This document shows, piece after piece, positions 1 to 9,979 of a DNA stretch of 64,000 nucleotides; the first letter of the stretch is position 1; each line of letters starts with the position of its first letter. This stretch comes from Trichostrongylus colubriformis. Lineage: Eukaryota > Nematoda > Chromadorea > Rhabditida > Trichostrongylidae. Under the pieces are notes generated by a model that saw only the letters and a program-made list of their open reading frames with translations, did no database searches and had not been told where the DNA came from. The DNA is taken from the NCBI GenBank assembly GCA_963978905.1, contig OZ022259.1, positions 558,001 through 622,000 of the forward strand, read 5' to 3'. The translations under genes were made by a program, and so were the position numbers.

Positions 1-9
1 TTTCTCCAG

Positions 10-547
10 ATTTCGATCATAGCGAGCACAAGAACACGAGATTCGTATTCCGATTCATTGAGGCGGCATGTTGCTCTTTTGCACAACTCGTTCCTGTCAG
101 CTTTTTCGGATATCCTGGTATGTGAACATTACTGACTCTGCTGTGCCCTTTTTGGGAAAAATAATCGGAAGAAATTGTCATAAGCACTTGGGATCACATA
201 TTACTAATGTATTAACTAGCCCTGCCAACCACCATCTGATTCTATATCTTTAAATTCAGCAGAGCCGTTTACTATGAGAATCGAGGATGGATAACTTCTG
301 GCTGCATCTTGTTAGGTTGGGGGCTAGGTTTCTGCCGCTTTTTGTTTGTTCATTTTCACACTGAACCATTTCCGTAAAGTCAGCAGCGATATATGTATCA
401 TTTGGGGGAACCTTCCTATTTCAGAAGTACACCTTGTCGTACACTGTGCAGCTATCTTTCATTCGAACAGGGGTCTCTGAAATAGACAAAGTGCAAAACG
501 GTGTGAAGCAGCGCTGTCGAACACTGCCCTTCGTCAGAGGCAATTAA
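10..547 (+). CDS. candidate exons of an unrecognised gene, 3' end
   Basis: Two segments read as one frame. Segment 1 (10-117, 36 codons) follows a tttctccag acceptor and ends at a GTATGT donor. Segment 2 (425-547) follows a cctatttcag acceptor, starts in the matching phase and ends at a TAA after 40 codons. The intron would be 307 bp. The protein shows no domain I recognise. The gene would extend leftwards out of the window. Open frames of this size arise by chance, so this is a model to test, not an established gene. Confidence 0.28.
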
Positions 548-1686
548 CCATGCTGGAAATGGCGTCCTGTAAGGACACGACGATTTATATGCAAAGACAG
601 CTTGAGTTTCGAGCCAAGAAATTCATGACCTGCGATTGGTGGGGAATGGCTAAATGCTTGGCTAATGCCCTGGGGAATGTTCGAGAGCATTAGGATTATC
701 GAAAAACTCTCTGTAGTCCAGTTACACGGAACATGGGGTCAGCCAGCGCGGAACTCTCCTCCACAGACAATGCAGAGCTATCTTGCTGCATGGCAGTGGA
801 CAGCCACACATCACTAACAAGGAAGCCCAACAGGTGTGAGCTTTTTCGAATCGGTTTTTTGCATTTCATAAGGTCACATACGTGAAGCATAGACCCGGTC
901 TCTAATTTGGCTAAATGGTTTTGGGCGGGCCCGAAAAACGGTTGATGGTTCGGTCCCCACTGAGGACAAATTTCTGTATTTTTCTAGTTTCCGTCCATTT
1001 GTGCTCATGCATGACCGCACGTGCAAAATGGGTGCAAAATCAATTTTTATTCTGTTAGAGAATCGCTATCTTCAGTATTTTCGCGTACTGGGCGACTGAT
1101 TTGTTTAAACCTACCAACGCTCATAACAAGAAACTAGGCGTTATCCGCAAAGCACGTGTGATATTCATGCTCAGGGGGTCGAACTACCCTAGGTAACAAG
1201 TTTTCAGCCTAATCGTGATTTTGATCCATGCTCGCAAAATTGGGCGACCACTAGTACTACTACTACTTTTACCATGGTGAAGAACATTCAATGAAAGGAG
1301 GTCGGTAGCCGATATGAGGGAATATTTGCTATCTTTTGCCATCGCACGGTGTCGCTAGGTGCAGTTCACTTGGAATACGTTGATTCTGCTCGTGCTCCAT
1401 TGAGTTTAATAGAGGCAGGTAGTTGTTCGTTTATACACGTAGAGTCATGACTATGTGCTCATGTCCTTCCACTGTTTCGAGTTTGGGTTAAAATCTCAAT
1501 TTGGGTGATAGTACGTATTTTGGGTTGATTGGTTCTCCTGAGCACGAATATCACACAGTTTGCACGGCAACGCCTGGCACGCGTGCTAAGGGCGCCGAAG
1601 GGTCCAAACATGTTAACCACCGAAAGCCGAGGTTACTTTGGTGCAGGAGCAACGAAAATTGCAGTCGTTTTGCATGTGCACAAATA
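548..1686. other. no supported gene
   Basis: About 1.1 kb with no frame or splice pattern that stands out. The only structured item is the tRNA-like piece near 908-957, listed separately. Confidence 0.5.
900..965 (+). repeat. tRNA-like fragment with A- and B-box-like motifs (possible SINE relic)
   Basis: TGGCTAAATGG (908-918) fits the pol III A-box pattern and GGTTCGGTCCC (947-957) resembles the B-box. The D and T stems do not fold well, so this is not a functional tRNA gene. The bases after the B-box-like motif (cccactgagg) resemble those after the better tRNA-derived head on the minus strand near 46.7 kb, which hints at one SINE family. Evidence is weak. Confidence 0.25.
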
Positions 1687-2357
1687 TTAGGTCTATGCAG
1701 AATAAATGGCCGAAACGTAATTGGCCATAACTTCGCTCAGACAAACTTTATTTGTCGAAATAAAAACCATTCGAATCTACAGAATTTTGCCAACGATCTT
1801 GTAAGGAAAATATACCATCACGATCAAATTCTGGATTGCGAGAATCAATAAAGTCAAGAATGGCATTTTTACCGTGCATAATTTTTCTGCCGCAGGTTTG
1901 CATCGGGAACCCGGAAAAAGTGGTAATCCGTCAGGGATATGTCTGGGGAATAAGGGGAGTGAGGGAGAAGCTCGATGCCTAACTGCATCATTTTTTTACT
2001 GGGTGCGCAAAACAACGCAAAACCCCACAGTTCGGCAGAAACTGATCGAGACCCTTCCTCACCCCCCTTATTCCTCAGACCTATCTCTGACGAATTACCA
2101 TTTTTTTCCCGGTTCTCGATGCAAACCTGGGTCAGAAGGTGTTCGCCGAAACGATGCATGTTGAAAATGCCATAGTTGATTTCCTTAATTTTCGCAATCC
2201 TGAATTTGATCATGATGGCATATTTTCTTCGCCAGATCGTTGGCAAGGTTGTGTAGATTCGAATGGTTTTTATTTCGACAAATAAAGCTGTGTCTGATCG
2301 AAGTTATGGCGTTTTGAAAAAAAGTCCGTTTTGGCCATTTATTCTGCATAGACCTAA
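1687..2357. mobile_element. palindromic mariner derivative (inverted duplicate of the transposase 3' end)
   Basis: Both ends start TTAGGTCTATGCAGAATAAA read inwards, and a TA lies outside each end (1685-1686 and 2358-2359), as expected for a mariner target duplication. The two halves, about 320 bp each, are imperfect inverted copies of the mariner terminus that carries the transposase C-terminal coding region. Each arm encodes a degraded match to the region around the third catalytic Asp (SPD..LTDYHFF-like on minus, SSD..LTNYHFF-like on plus). The arms meet near 2010-2040. The end sequence differs by one base from that of the full-size mariner at 9980-11264, so it belongs to the same family. 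It carries no complete ORF and would need a transposase in trans. Transcribed through, it would fold into a long hairpin. Confidence 0.85.
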
Positions 2358-2567
2358 TAGTTTAGCGCTGGACAAAGAAAATCAAGATAATGCAAAAACG
2401 CAGATCGGAGGGGAGTTGAACCATAAGCCTTCCCCTCCCCCCCTCTCCCCCACTGTTCCAACCCCAGTCCATCCCACTATACATTCGGCCATCCAACCAC
2501 TGCCACGTCGACCTGTGCAACCCCTATGAGTTTTCTTTGCTTCGTTTAGCAATGACCATAATTGATT

Positions 2568-2898
2568 CTACATTTTTGAACTAGGCCACAGTGGTTTTGG
2601 CGTAGGTTTGAAGACAGACTTCTGGTATGCATATACTGAACGCCGCAGTTGAAAAGCATTGCAGCAAACTGGTCAAAATTTTCCTTCTAAGCAACTTTTG
2701 TCACTCATTTTCAGGGCCCCCCCAAAAGCATTTAGCCGATTTTGAGATTGGTCTCCTGCATCGTGTGTGTGACTCCATATAATGCATAAAACTGTTTTGA
2801 AAAAGCTCACCATGACCTCATGGGCCTTCCCTGTAAGATCATCAAAGTTGCTCTCCACACACTCGATGGGGCAATTAATTCCACCCATTACCACTTGT
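2568..2898 (-). CDS. candidate two-exon fragment, unrecognised
   Basis: On the minus strand, segment 2898-2811 follows an atctagcag acceptor and ends with a GTGAGC donor. Segment 2621-2568 follows a cataccag acceptor, continues in the same phase for 17 codons and stops at TAG. The joined reading is mixed hydrophilic sequence with no recognised domain. It lies between the palindromic mariner derivative and the first Penelope-like element. Both segments are short enough to be chance. Confidence 0.2.
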
Positions 2899-3028
2899 CT
2901 GCTAGATGGCCTTACAAGCAAAAGTGTTATCTTCAGCGATTAATAATACCGGCATGATCGACTAGCTATGAACTCGGCATTGATTCGATAGTCCTTCTTC
3001 TGGTTTGAACTGCACGGTGGTTGTTAAC

Positions 3029-5065
3029 AAATTTTATTGGCTGACGTCGACGGATTCGCCTTCGTCAGAGCCTAAAAGGAGAAAAGTCATGTTATGACTT
3101 ATCCGATCAAATGTCTGCGGTACAACTCACCAGAATTCCGACGTCATTCTAGGACATCACGCAAAAACTAGGAAAAACACACCGTACCTCAGCCAAATGA
3201 CTCAAAGTGAACTATGTTTTCGCTGCTGGGCTTTCTATACCATTTACTGACGTAGGAACCCCATCGGAACGGGCTTGAACATTGAGGGAAGGGAGCCAAT
3301 CATGAAAGGCCTTGCACACGTCACTCTGATGTGCTCAGATTGCTTATTTATCAGTTCGAAGCACTTGTCCAACTTTTTTTTCTGCGTGGAGCAGACTGCG
3401 AAGCAGTCGTCGATGTAACGACAGTAGAGCAGTGGGAGCTTTTCTAGCACAGATTTTCTATCTTAGTCATAAAAACAGTGGCTGAAGTGGGTACCAACCG
3501 CTGTCCCTTCACCGGCCCTCTGATCTGTGCAAAGTACTTTCCTCGCCATCCGAAAATGTCACAGTTAAAGGCACACCACGCGATAACCACATTAGTGGCT
3601 TACTTTGTTGGGACAAGTAGGTCCTCGGATAGGTGCTCAGGCTGCACCTTTGTTGCGGCTTGATCGTGCATCCTCGCGGCGATAGGCGCTCTCTACCCAA
3701 GCCGAGTTAAGCCCATCGAGCCGAATCACACCTGGCCTTAGACGAACAAATTTCCAACGTGACTCTTACGTGGAGAAGGAAACTTGCGATAAAACAAGAT
3801 AAGGCAGCGATTTCAGTTTGAAGGCAGCTTCAACAGGGAAGAACAGGTGATATCGTAACATTTTCCGCGATATCATCGAGCAAAAGTTCTTCTACAATAT
3901 TCAATACTCGTACGAGCACTGAATACAGGGAGCTCCATTTTTGATGGTTGGGAGAGGTTTTGATTCATTTTTCTTCACTGGTGAGTAAACTAGGGCCTTT
4001 ATATCCTGCAGCCCGCGCAATAACTCGCACAATTCATCGCAAGGTGTGCTTTTAAGGCATTCTTCAAGCAATACCATCAACTGACTTACGGAAAAGCTAT
4101 GCATGTCAATCGCAATGCTGGGTGAGTAGTTTGAGCACAGCCCCCTTCGCGCACTCATTGCTGACGTTCGTGTAGAGGACTTCACCCGGAGACTCCATAA
4201 CGGTGGTACTATTTCGAGGCACGCTTTGAAGACAGTTCAGAAATGTTCCAATGTGTGGAAGTTGCGACGGTATCTATTGAAGCAGTTATGCAATAGTGGT
4301 GTTGAGGAACCGGCAACTCTATCCGTTGGTCCCCCTACGCAACTAACAATGGGCCTAAACTTGATGGACGAGAGACTGACCAGGTCAGGTCTTCCCCTGC
4401 CGTACTTACGTGTTTTGATGAGAAGATAAAGCACGGAACATCGCGGACACTCGATTTCAGACCTGTGAAAAAGTTAGTGTCAAACGCGCAGATTCGCCAA
4501 GCACCCGTACACAGTTCAGTTTTCGAAATGGCGAACTAAATTCCTCGAGAATGACTTGGTAACGAGGAATTCCCAAGATGCCGCACTGTTATTCTGTGGT
4601 CGAGGTCGTGAGGGATCACCACGCGATAGAACCTGACCAAGTCTTTGTTTTCTTTGATTTCCTGCATCTGTGCGCGTGACAGGTTGGACGTCCGAGGGAA
4701 CACGCTTTCTTTCGGTACCTAGTAAACACCTTGAATGCGTCGTCGGCAAAAATCAAGAAGTGAATGTCAGTAGCTACCTCAGGTTCTTGCTCCCTGAAAT
4801 ATTTGTCCGGAAGAAGCATGTGTAGCCTGATTCCCGCTTGAGTAGCCTTCCTCCTTCTCAGGATTCGACGAAGGCGAGCTCGCCGAAACGTGAGCCAATA
4901 AATTTGTTAGCCACCTCCTGCACTTCAAACCGGAAACCGGTGAACTGAATTGAGCTGTGGATACTATGAAGACGGGCACGAAGACCTGTACCTCTTACTA
5001 AGCGATATTTCGCGAATAGGTCGTGGAACAGTGACAGAGAGTATGTAGTGCTAAATTCCCTCATT
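3029..5065 (-). mobile_element. Penelope-like retroelement, eroded RT fragment
   Basis: Minus-strand frames carry pieces of a Penelope-like reverse transcriptase in order. An N-terminal part lies at about 5064-4510. A conserved RPIVSCVGGPTDRVA block lies near 4390-4320. A middle block spans 4185-3900. The catalytic-core piece LLYCRYIDDCFAV lies near 3430-3390. At the low end, about 3045-3080, is the sequence CCTTCGTCAGAGCCT, which also occurs in both terminal repeats of the second Penelope-like element at 58893-61202. No GIY-YIG endonuclease remains here. Frames are broken by many stops and by an inserted repeat at about 3555-3790. It is dead; the active-site motif YIDD survives. Confidence 0.75.
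3555..3790. repeat. short interspersed repeat inserted in the Penelope-like element
   Basis: This stretch interrupts the reverse transcriptase frame. It shares blocks with 23,190-23,650: GCACACCACGCGA against gcaccacgcgaga, gacaagtaggtc against gcaagtaggtc, AATCACACCTGGCCTTAGAC, and a tail around cttctccacgtg or acgtggagaagga. It begins at TTAAAGGCA, like the TTAA-flanked families elsewhere in the window. Exact limits are uncertain. Confidence 0.5.
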
Positions 5066-5463
5066 ATTGCTGTAAAGTATTAAGATGTTATATCGGGGAA
5101 AGCTGATCATCAGCTATCAGCATCGAACGACTCATCGTCCCTTCACATTTGCTTGTGTTCTCCATTTATATCTTTATTATGTAATAAGTTGTGCGCAACT
5201 TACTGTTAGCAACAAATTGATACCGCCGAATCCATCTTTTACCCACGTTTGAGTCATATTAGAACCCAACGAACAATTTTCGGTTGAAACACGGGATATT
5301 CCAGTGTATGCTAGGCCCACGGTGGGCGGGGTTTAACTTGGTCCATATGTACTCTTTACTTTTTCCCATGCCCTAGCCATCCCAAACTCGCCCCCTTTTC
5401 CACGGATTGTTTTTCATGTTATACCTAATTTCTTGACAGGCAGAGCGACGGAAGGCAGGACGA
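5066..5463. other. no supported gene
   Basis: AT-rich sequence with no convincing frame. A short cccacggtgggcgg segment at about 5319-5332 resembles cgcccaccgtgg at about 18,426, perhaps part of a dispersed repeat. Confidence 0.4.
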
Positions 5464-5522
5464 TAGTCTAAAAAGTCTTTTCGTATTTTCAAATACCGCA
5501 TACGAAAAGACTTTTTAGACTA
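5464..5522. repeat. perfect 23-bp inverted repeat with 13-nt loop
   Basis: The arms 5464-5486 and 5500-5522 are exact reverse complements (outer ends TAGTCTAAAAAGTC), separated by 13 bases. This is a very stable hairpin. No transposon-like target duplication is obvious; it could be a tiny MITE or a recent foldback. Confidence 0.85.
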
Positions 5523-5597
5523 CCCAATATATGTAATGGGGATCATCTGAACCCAAGTCGAAGTAATTGTGGCACTAGAGGCACAAATTTGAAGAAG

Positions 5598-5933
5598 TCA
5601 GAAACGTGGAAAATGAAGGTCAGGTGATCGTAGATCTGGCCGTCTTAGCATCTTGAGGGCACCCTCCCATCTGTTATCTGAATGCTGCGTTAGACATGGG
5701 AAGCGTCTCAAAGCGTCTCGATATGCGACGAAAAGGAGATGATGACGAAGGATTCCACACGTACTGAATAATGCTGGAGGGCATCAGTTGCAGGTTCTTG
5801 TGCGAAAACGTCGTTCGGTGGACTCGACGAGTAATCACTTGAGACAGAAATAGGTGGTCCGGGGAAACCATACGAGGATCCAGTGGTGTGTACAGGCATA
5901 AGGTGAAATGCGGTTGCCAAAGACAACTTCATA
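5598..5933 (-). CDS. candidate two-exon gene fragment, unrecognised
   Basis: Segment 5933-5765 follows a cttctcag acceptor and ends at a GTACGT donor. After an 80-bp intron, segment 5684-5598 follows tctaacgcag, continues in phase 0 for 28 codons and ends at TGA. The first segment contains an ATG at 5932 followed by a mildly hydrophobic stretch and then a Ser/Pro-rich part; the second is basic. If the ATG is used, the product is about 84 residues. A trans-splice acceptor just before that ATG is possible. No family is recognised. Confidence 0.3.
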
Positions 5934-6236
5934 CTGAGAAGCATGTAAACCTACCGAGCACGTATCGCCAGTGCTTTTCTAGTGACAGCAGCATCTTCGA
6001 CGCGGACATCCATTAGATGCGGTAGTATATTGTGAGACTCGCAGCATACGAAACTTTGTCTATATGAACTGTGTATACGGAATTCTGCAATTTATAGGAA
6101 CTGCTAATTGGGTTCTGTATTTTCGAAAACTGTCTCCTACCACCTCTTACCACTATTTACGGATAAACAGCGTTTTATTTGGACAAGCGTGGCAGCTATT
6201 GCATTGATTGAAGATGGCTGTACAGAAAATTAATTA

Positions 6237-7171
6237 CCCTGAAGTCTGACAGATAAGTCCGCCCGCACGCGACGTCGCGCGCGGCATATGTAGGTAGCCG
6301 CAGTCTTCAAAGAACCAGAGATGGAGGAAATTAAGGAAGCTATGGTTAGTGAATTGTATTAATAACAAGTTTATATTGTATTGTATATTGTATTTGTTAA
6401 TATAAAAGCGAGTAGCGTAAAGTTGGGGTCATACGAGAGGTGAACACAGGAATTTCACAGTTGGCAGAGGAGTGAACGAGTGAGAGAAGAATTACAGTTC
6501 AACGGGGGTTTCAATGCAACGATGATTTTGGCGATGAAATAGCGGTTGAACAAAAACCTTTTCTTATTTCTGTTATGATAATGGTGCTCAAATCTCATTC
6601 ACCTTCATTTCCCCTGCAAAACGCGCTTCTGCTTGCCGCGTCAAGTTTTTGCACCTGATGTAAGCCCTCCTTCTGGTCATCGAGCCCTTTGAAATGTCTG
6701 AACAACTTATGGTCAGCAGTATACGGGAGGAATAATAAAATTGACCTAACAAAAGTCAGATATAGCAAAAGCGGCACCAGGAAAAGGAAGAGCTACGGAG
6801 AGGTAGCTACTTTAGTTTGCGACAGTTTCTACTCATTTACTGGGAAGACGATGGTCAACAGCTTCTGAGCCTTGAATCATTGTCAGATGAGATGAGTGAG
6901 AGTCTTTATGTTGTGAGTGTTTGTGACGATGAAATTGATATTGCGTAGGAAGTTTAGAATTAATGATCATTGTTACACGGGTTAAACGAAGATTTTGATA
7001 CGTGGCATTTTTATATATTAGAAAAAAAAGTTGTATGAACATTTTCTGCAATTCCGTCGTTCTGAAGAATGAGAGCTGCGTCGCGATCCTGTGTTCTTTG
7101 AGGACTGCGCCTGCGTCCCGCTGCCGCGCGCGACACCGCGGGAGGGCGGACTCATCTATCAGATTTTAGGG
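6237..7171. mobile_element. foldback/MITE-like element with TA target duplication
   Basis: The ends read inwards as CCCTGAAGTCTGACAGATAA and CCCTAAAATCTGATAGATGA, followed on both sides by GTCCGCCC. TA flanks both ends (6235-6236 and 7172-7173). GC-rich arms of about 110 bp, with CGCGCGCGGC cores and a shared cagtcytcaaagaac block, enclose an AT-rich middle with no transposase. The middle holds a 60-codon minus-strand frame (6777-6595) of unknown meaning. A similar architecture occurs at 34185-35075. Confidence 0.75.
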
Positions 7172-7294
7172 TAGCTCCGAGTTTCTAGTGAAAATTGACC
7201 ACATGGCTCAAACTATAATAGACTATGACCTAATAATATGAATTCGATCATTCGAGCTCTTTTGTTCTTCGCAGTGAGTAGTGCCTACTGCATG

Positions 7295-7526
7295 TTAATC
7301 ATTCTGTAAACGGCAGAGACCTCGGTCGGTCGAGCCGGGATTTCCGACAGGCAAGGTCCAATCCTGTTCAAGGGTATCTATGAACTGGTATGGAGCACGA
7401 GAAAGCACTAGTAAATCCTCTTCTGTTGCTGCACTATGTGCGCTGTTACATAGTGACGCCTGGCAATGCCGCCATTCTGCTGGGTGGAAAACAATACATA
7501 CATATTTCGATTTTTCATTGTGAAAC
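7295..7526 (-). CDS. candidate terminal exon, unrecognised
   Basis: A 76-codon open frame on the minus strand starts after a strong acceptor (polypyrimidine run ending acaatgcag) and ends at TAA 7297-7295. The frame is rich in charged and aromatic residues. No upstream exon with matching phase was found with confidence. Just upstream on the same strand, 8050-7664 is open for 128 codons and includes a long hydrophobic stretch that could be a membrane segment; it may be another exon. Confidence 0.25.
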
Positions 7527-7663
7527 CTGCATTGTAAAAAAATTCGGCAAAAGTGAAAGGATGCGATGAGTATCTTGGTCATGAATCTCATAGCCCCAAC
7601 TTCTTATTGACAGCCAACTATTTCTGATTAGTGGCTCACGCTTTTGGAGAAGAACATCTCAAA

Positions 7664-8050
7664 TTATGCTGTCAAAGCCCACATCCAATTTTCTTCACAC
7701 AGGAGTGTATGCAGCTCTAGATCTATGTGATGCATGTCATAGTGACTACATATGACGATGGAGTAACAGAAAGTAATAATGAAATCTTGCCAGGAACCTT
7801 TGGAGCGCGCACTTCCTTTTTCCCCCGAAAGGTTTGGCCTCAACGCAGTGTAATCTGTCTTTTCTTTAGCTCGCTCCTCCGAAATGAAATGAGCACTAAG
7901 CAACGTGACAAGAAAAGCGTCAAAGAGCAACTGATGTATAAATAGCATAATTTCAATGATGGTGTATGTATATGTAAACAATTGAGTGTGAGGTTCTAGA
8001 AGCGGCGAGGGTGGCTCAGGTGATTCAGAAATCGTGGGACAACCTGACAC
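7664..8050 (-). CDS. 128-codon open frame with possible membrane segment
   Basis: This is the longest minus-strand frame in the first 10 kb without transposon similarity. An acceptor-like gtgtcag lies at its start. Residues of about 28-55 are strongly hydrophobic (IIEIMLFIHQLL...LVTLLSAHF). No family is recognised and no strong donor was seen. It may be chance. Confidence 0.2.
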   Translation of the reverse strand: MSGCPTISESPEPPSPLLEPHTQLFTYTYTIIEIMLFIHQLLFDAFLVTLLSAHFISEERAKEKTDYTALRPNLSGEKGSARSKGSWQDFIITFCYSIVICSHYDMHHIDLELHTLLCEENWMWALTA

Positions 8051-8459
8051 TTGTGGTGAAGGGATAGATCGAGAGAAACTTGATACAAGTGCAAATGCAG
8101 TTTTCAGAAAGATGTCGTGGATATTTCGCCTCAGTGTCGGAATCTGATGGGGATTTGGGATGGACTAGGAGGATATGTATGCAGTTGGATTACAGCACCA
8201 GCACAGGGATTATGGATGGCATGTAGTAAGCTATCAAAACCTTTGCTATCATAAAAGTACTCAAATGTTGAGAAAACCGTCGGCCTTGTTGTCTTGTCTT
8301 CCTTGAAAAGGCGTTTGACCGGCAATGTAAAAAGCGCTTCAAAAATCTGAATTAGTGCCCTGTTATTTCATATGAAACAAACTATGGAGTTCTAGTAACC
8401 CATCAGCTGAAGTAGACATCGGGACATGAAGGATGAGCTCTAGACCTTCCTCCTGTTTT

Positions 8460-8870
8460 CTCCAGATGACAAATGGAAGATCTCGTGGAACACTCACTGG
8501 TTCCTTTCTCTACGCCGACGAGATTGATGTGATAGGAAACACCAAGAAGAAGTTCAGGTTGAATGCAGAAGTGGCTCAGAGAATGGACTTCGATAAACAT
8601 TAAGAAGATCGGGCTCCTGAGCTCCGAAAACTACATGAACTGTCGACCGCTACGGCGATAACTTCGAGATTAGAGGGCTTTTGATACCCGGCCCGGAAGA
8701 CCAACCTTCTAAGGTGTTAATGCTGCACAATACGACGGGACAGTGTCAGAATGAGGACGTGACGCCATGTAAGCAGCCCCTGTCGAACGGAAGGTAAGGG
8801 AAAGGATGCTGCGATGGTGTTAACAAATACATCAGGACACCAAAGAGGCGAGGATTAGAGTTTGAGGAGC
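8460..8870 (+). mobile_element. possible non-LTR retrotransposon RT relic
   Basis: A plus-strand frame reads GSFLYADEIDVIGN near 8500-8550, resembling a non-LTR YADD active-site region. A later piece near 8805 reads like the C-terminal MLRW block of such elements. Everything between is broken, so the assignment is weak. Confidence 0.3.
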
Positions 8871-8914
8871 AAGGAATGCAACCATATAGAGATCTGAAAA
8901 TAAGCATGTCACGT

Positions 8915-8976
8915 CAAGAAGAGGAAGAAGAAGATGATGATGAAGTAGGTGAAGATGAACATGAAGATGAAGATGG
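8915..8976. repeat. GAA/GAT purine-rich simple repeat
   Basis: An imperfect run of GAA, GAG and GAT triplets. Read on plus it gives an acidic Glu/Asp run inside an 84-codon frame (8876-9130). It is more likely low-complexity sequence than a real acidic exon. Confidence 0.7.
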
Positions 8977-9163
8977 TTCACATTGGTTTTTCTCTATCGA
9001 CTTCCTTATCACAAACAATCATTTGTGCACGGACAGTCAGATTGCATGCTTACATAGCGACATACCTACAAACAGACGCACAAAGTTACTCGTTCATATA
9101 ATAGAAAGAAAATGTGTGATAATAAAGTGATTTATAACATGGGTCTCAATTTTCAATTCTCAG

Positions 9164-9560
9164 TGACGCTTTTTTAGTGGTTTGCGCTCTCGGATCGTCA
9201 GCTATCTATCATGCTCTCTTCAACACAGCACGATTTCTCCATGAGTATGCTGACTCAACGCGAGAAGCTCATCTTCGGAAGAAGTTGCGGCAAAAAAAGG
9301 TTTGATTACTGTTTGTGATATGGGTTACGTCTTTGAGTACGTATTGGGATGAATTTATTTTCATTCAAGTACGAAGTGGTTTAGTCCTACGCAGCGATAT
9401 GAACTATTAATAGTTTTCCTGAGAACTATGCAAGTAAGCGTCGCCACATGTGCGAGTGAGCCATTCCATTCTCCTTGACCAATAAAATCTTCGGAACCTA
9501 ATTTCTGAATATTGTCTCTTCTAGAGTCAGAGTTCCAAGGCTCGTACATGTGTTAATTAG
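9164..9560 (+). CDS. candidate 3' end of a host gene (three phase-consistent exons)
   Basis: Exon a (9164-9299, 45 codons plus one leading base) follows ttcaattctcag and ends before GTTTGA. Exon b (9395-9433, 13 codons) follows cctacgcag and ends before GTAAGC. Exon c (9525-9560) follows tctcttctag and stops at TAG after 11 codons. Phases agree at both junctions and the introns are 95 and 91 bp, typical of nematodes. Exon a begins hydrophobic (FLVVCALGSSAIYHALF), then becomes strongly charged and basic (REAHLRKKLRQKK), like a membrane segment followed by a cytosolic tail. No family is recognised. Confidence 0.4.
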
Positions 9561-9979
9561 GATCTGTCGAGCCAGTGGTAGATATAGGTTAAGCGTTGCA
9601 AACACGATAGCAGCTGTTGGCTAAGCTATCTTGGAAAGTGAAGAAAAGTTCATATATGTATCTCGTGGTAGAAGACTCCTAAAACTCTCTCTTACTAACT
9701 AGGAATGATCAATAATTCTCACCCCCATAGCTATGTAAAATACCTCTTAAAGGCAGCATTAGGGGGAAGTCGGACGAAAAGTAAAAGTAGTAGTGCATGT
9801 GAAAGTGGAGATGCCTAGTAACAGGACAGTGGAGAAAAAACGGATGGAAATGTCCAAAAACCCGAGAAATAGAAAGCGCGGACGACCTTCCCGTCAAGAG
9901 GCTAGTAGTCTGATCTAGTTTTCCACTGGCATGTTGCCAAGTAAACACAAGGGAACGTTTGGAAATACGACAGCATCTA

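Noticed and set aside
1501..1851. 116-codon plus frame
   Set aside because: It runs into the left arm of the palindromic mariner derivative and has no splice or domain support.
8876..9130. Acidic 84-codon frame (EEEEEDDDEVGEDEHEDED) as a real protein
   Set aside because: Generated by a GAA/GAT simple repeat, with no splice or start support.
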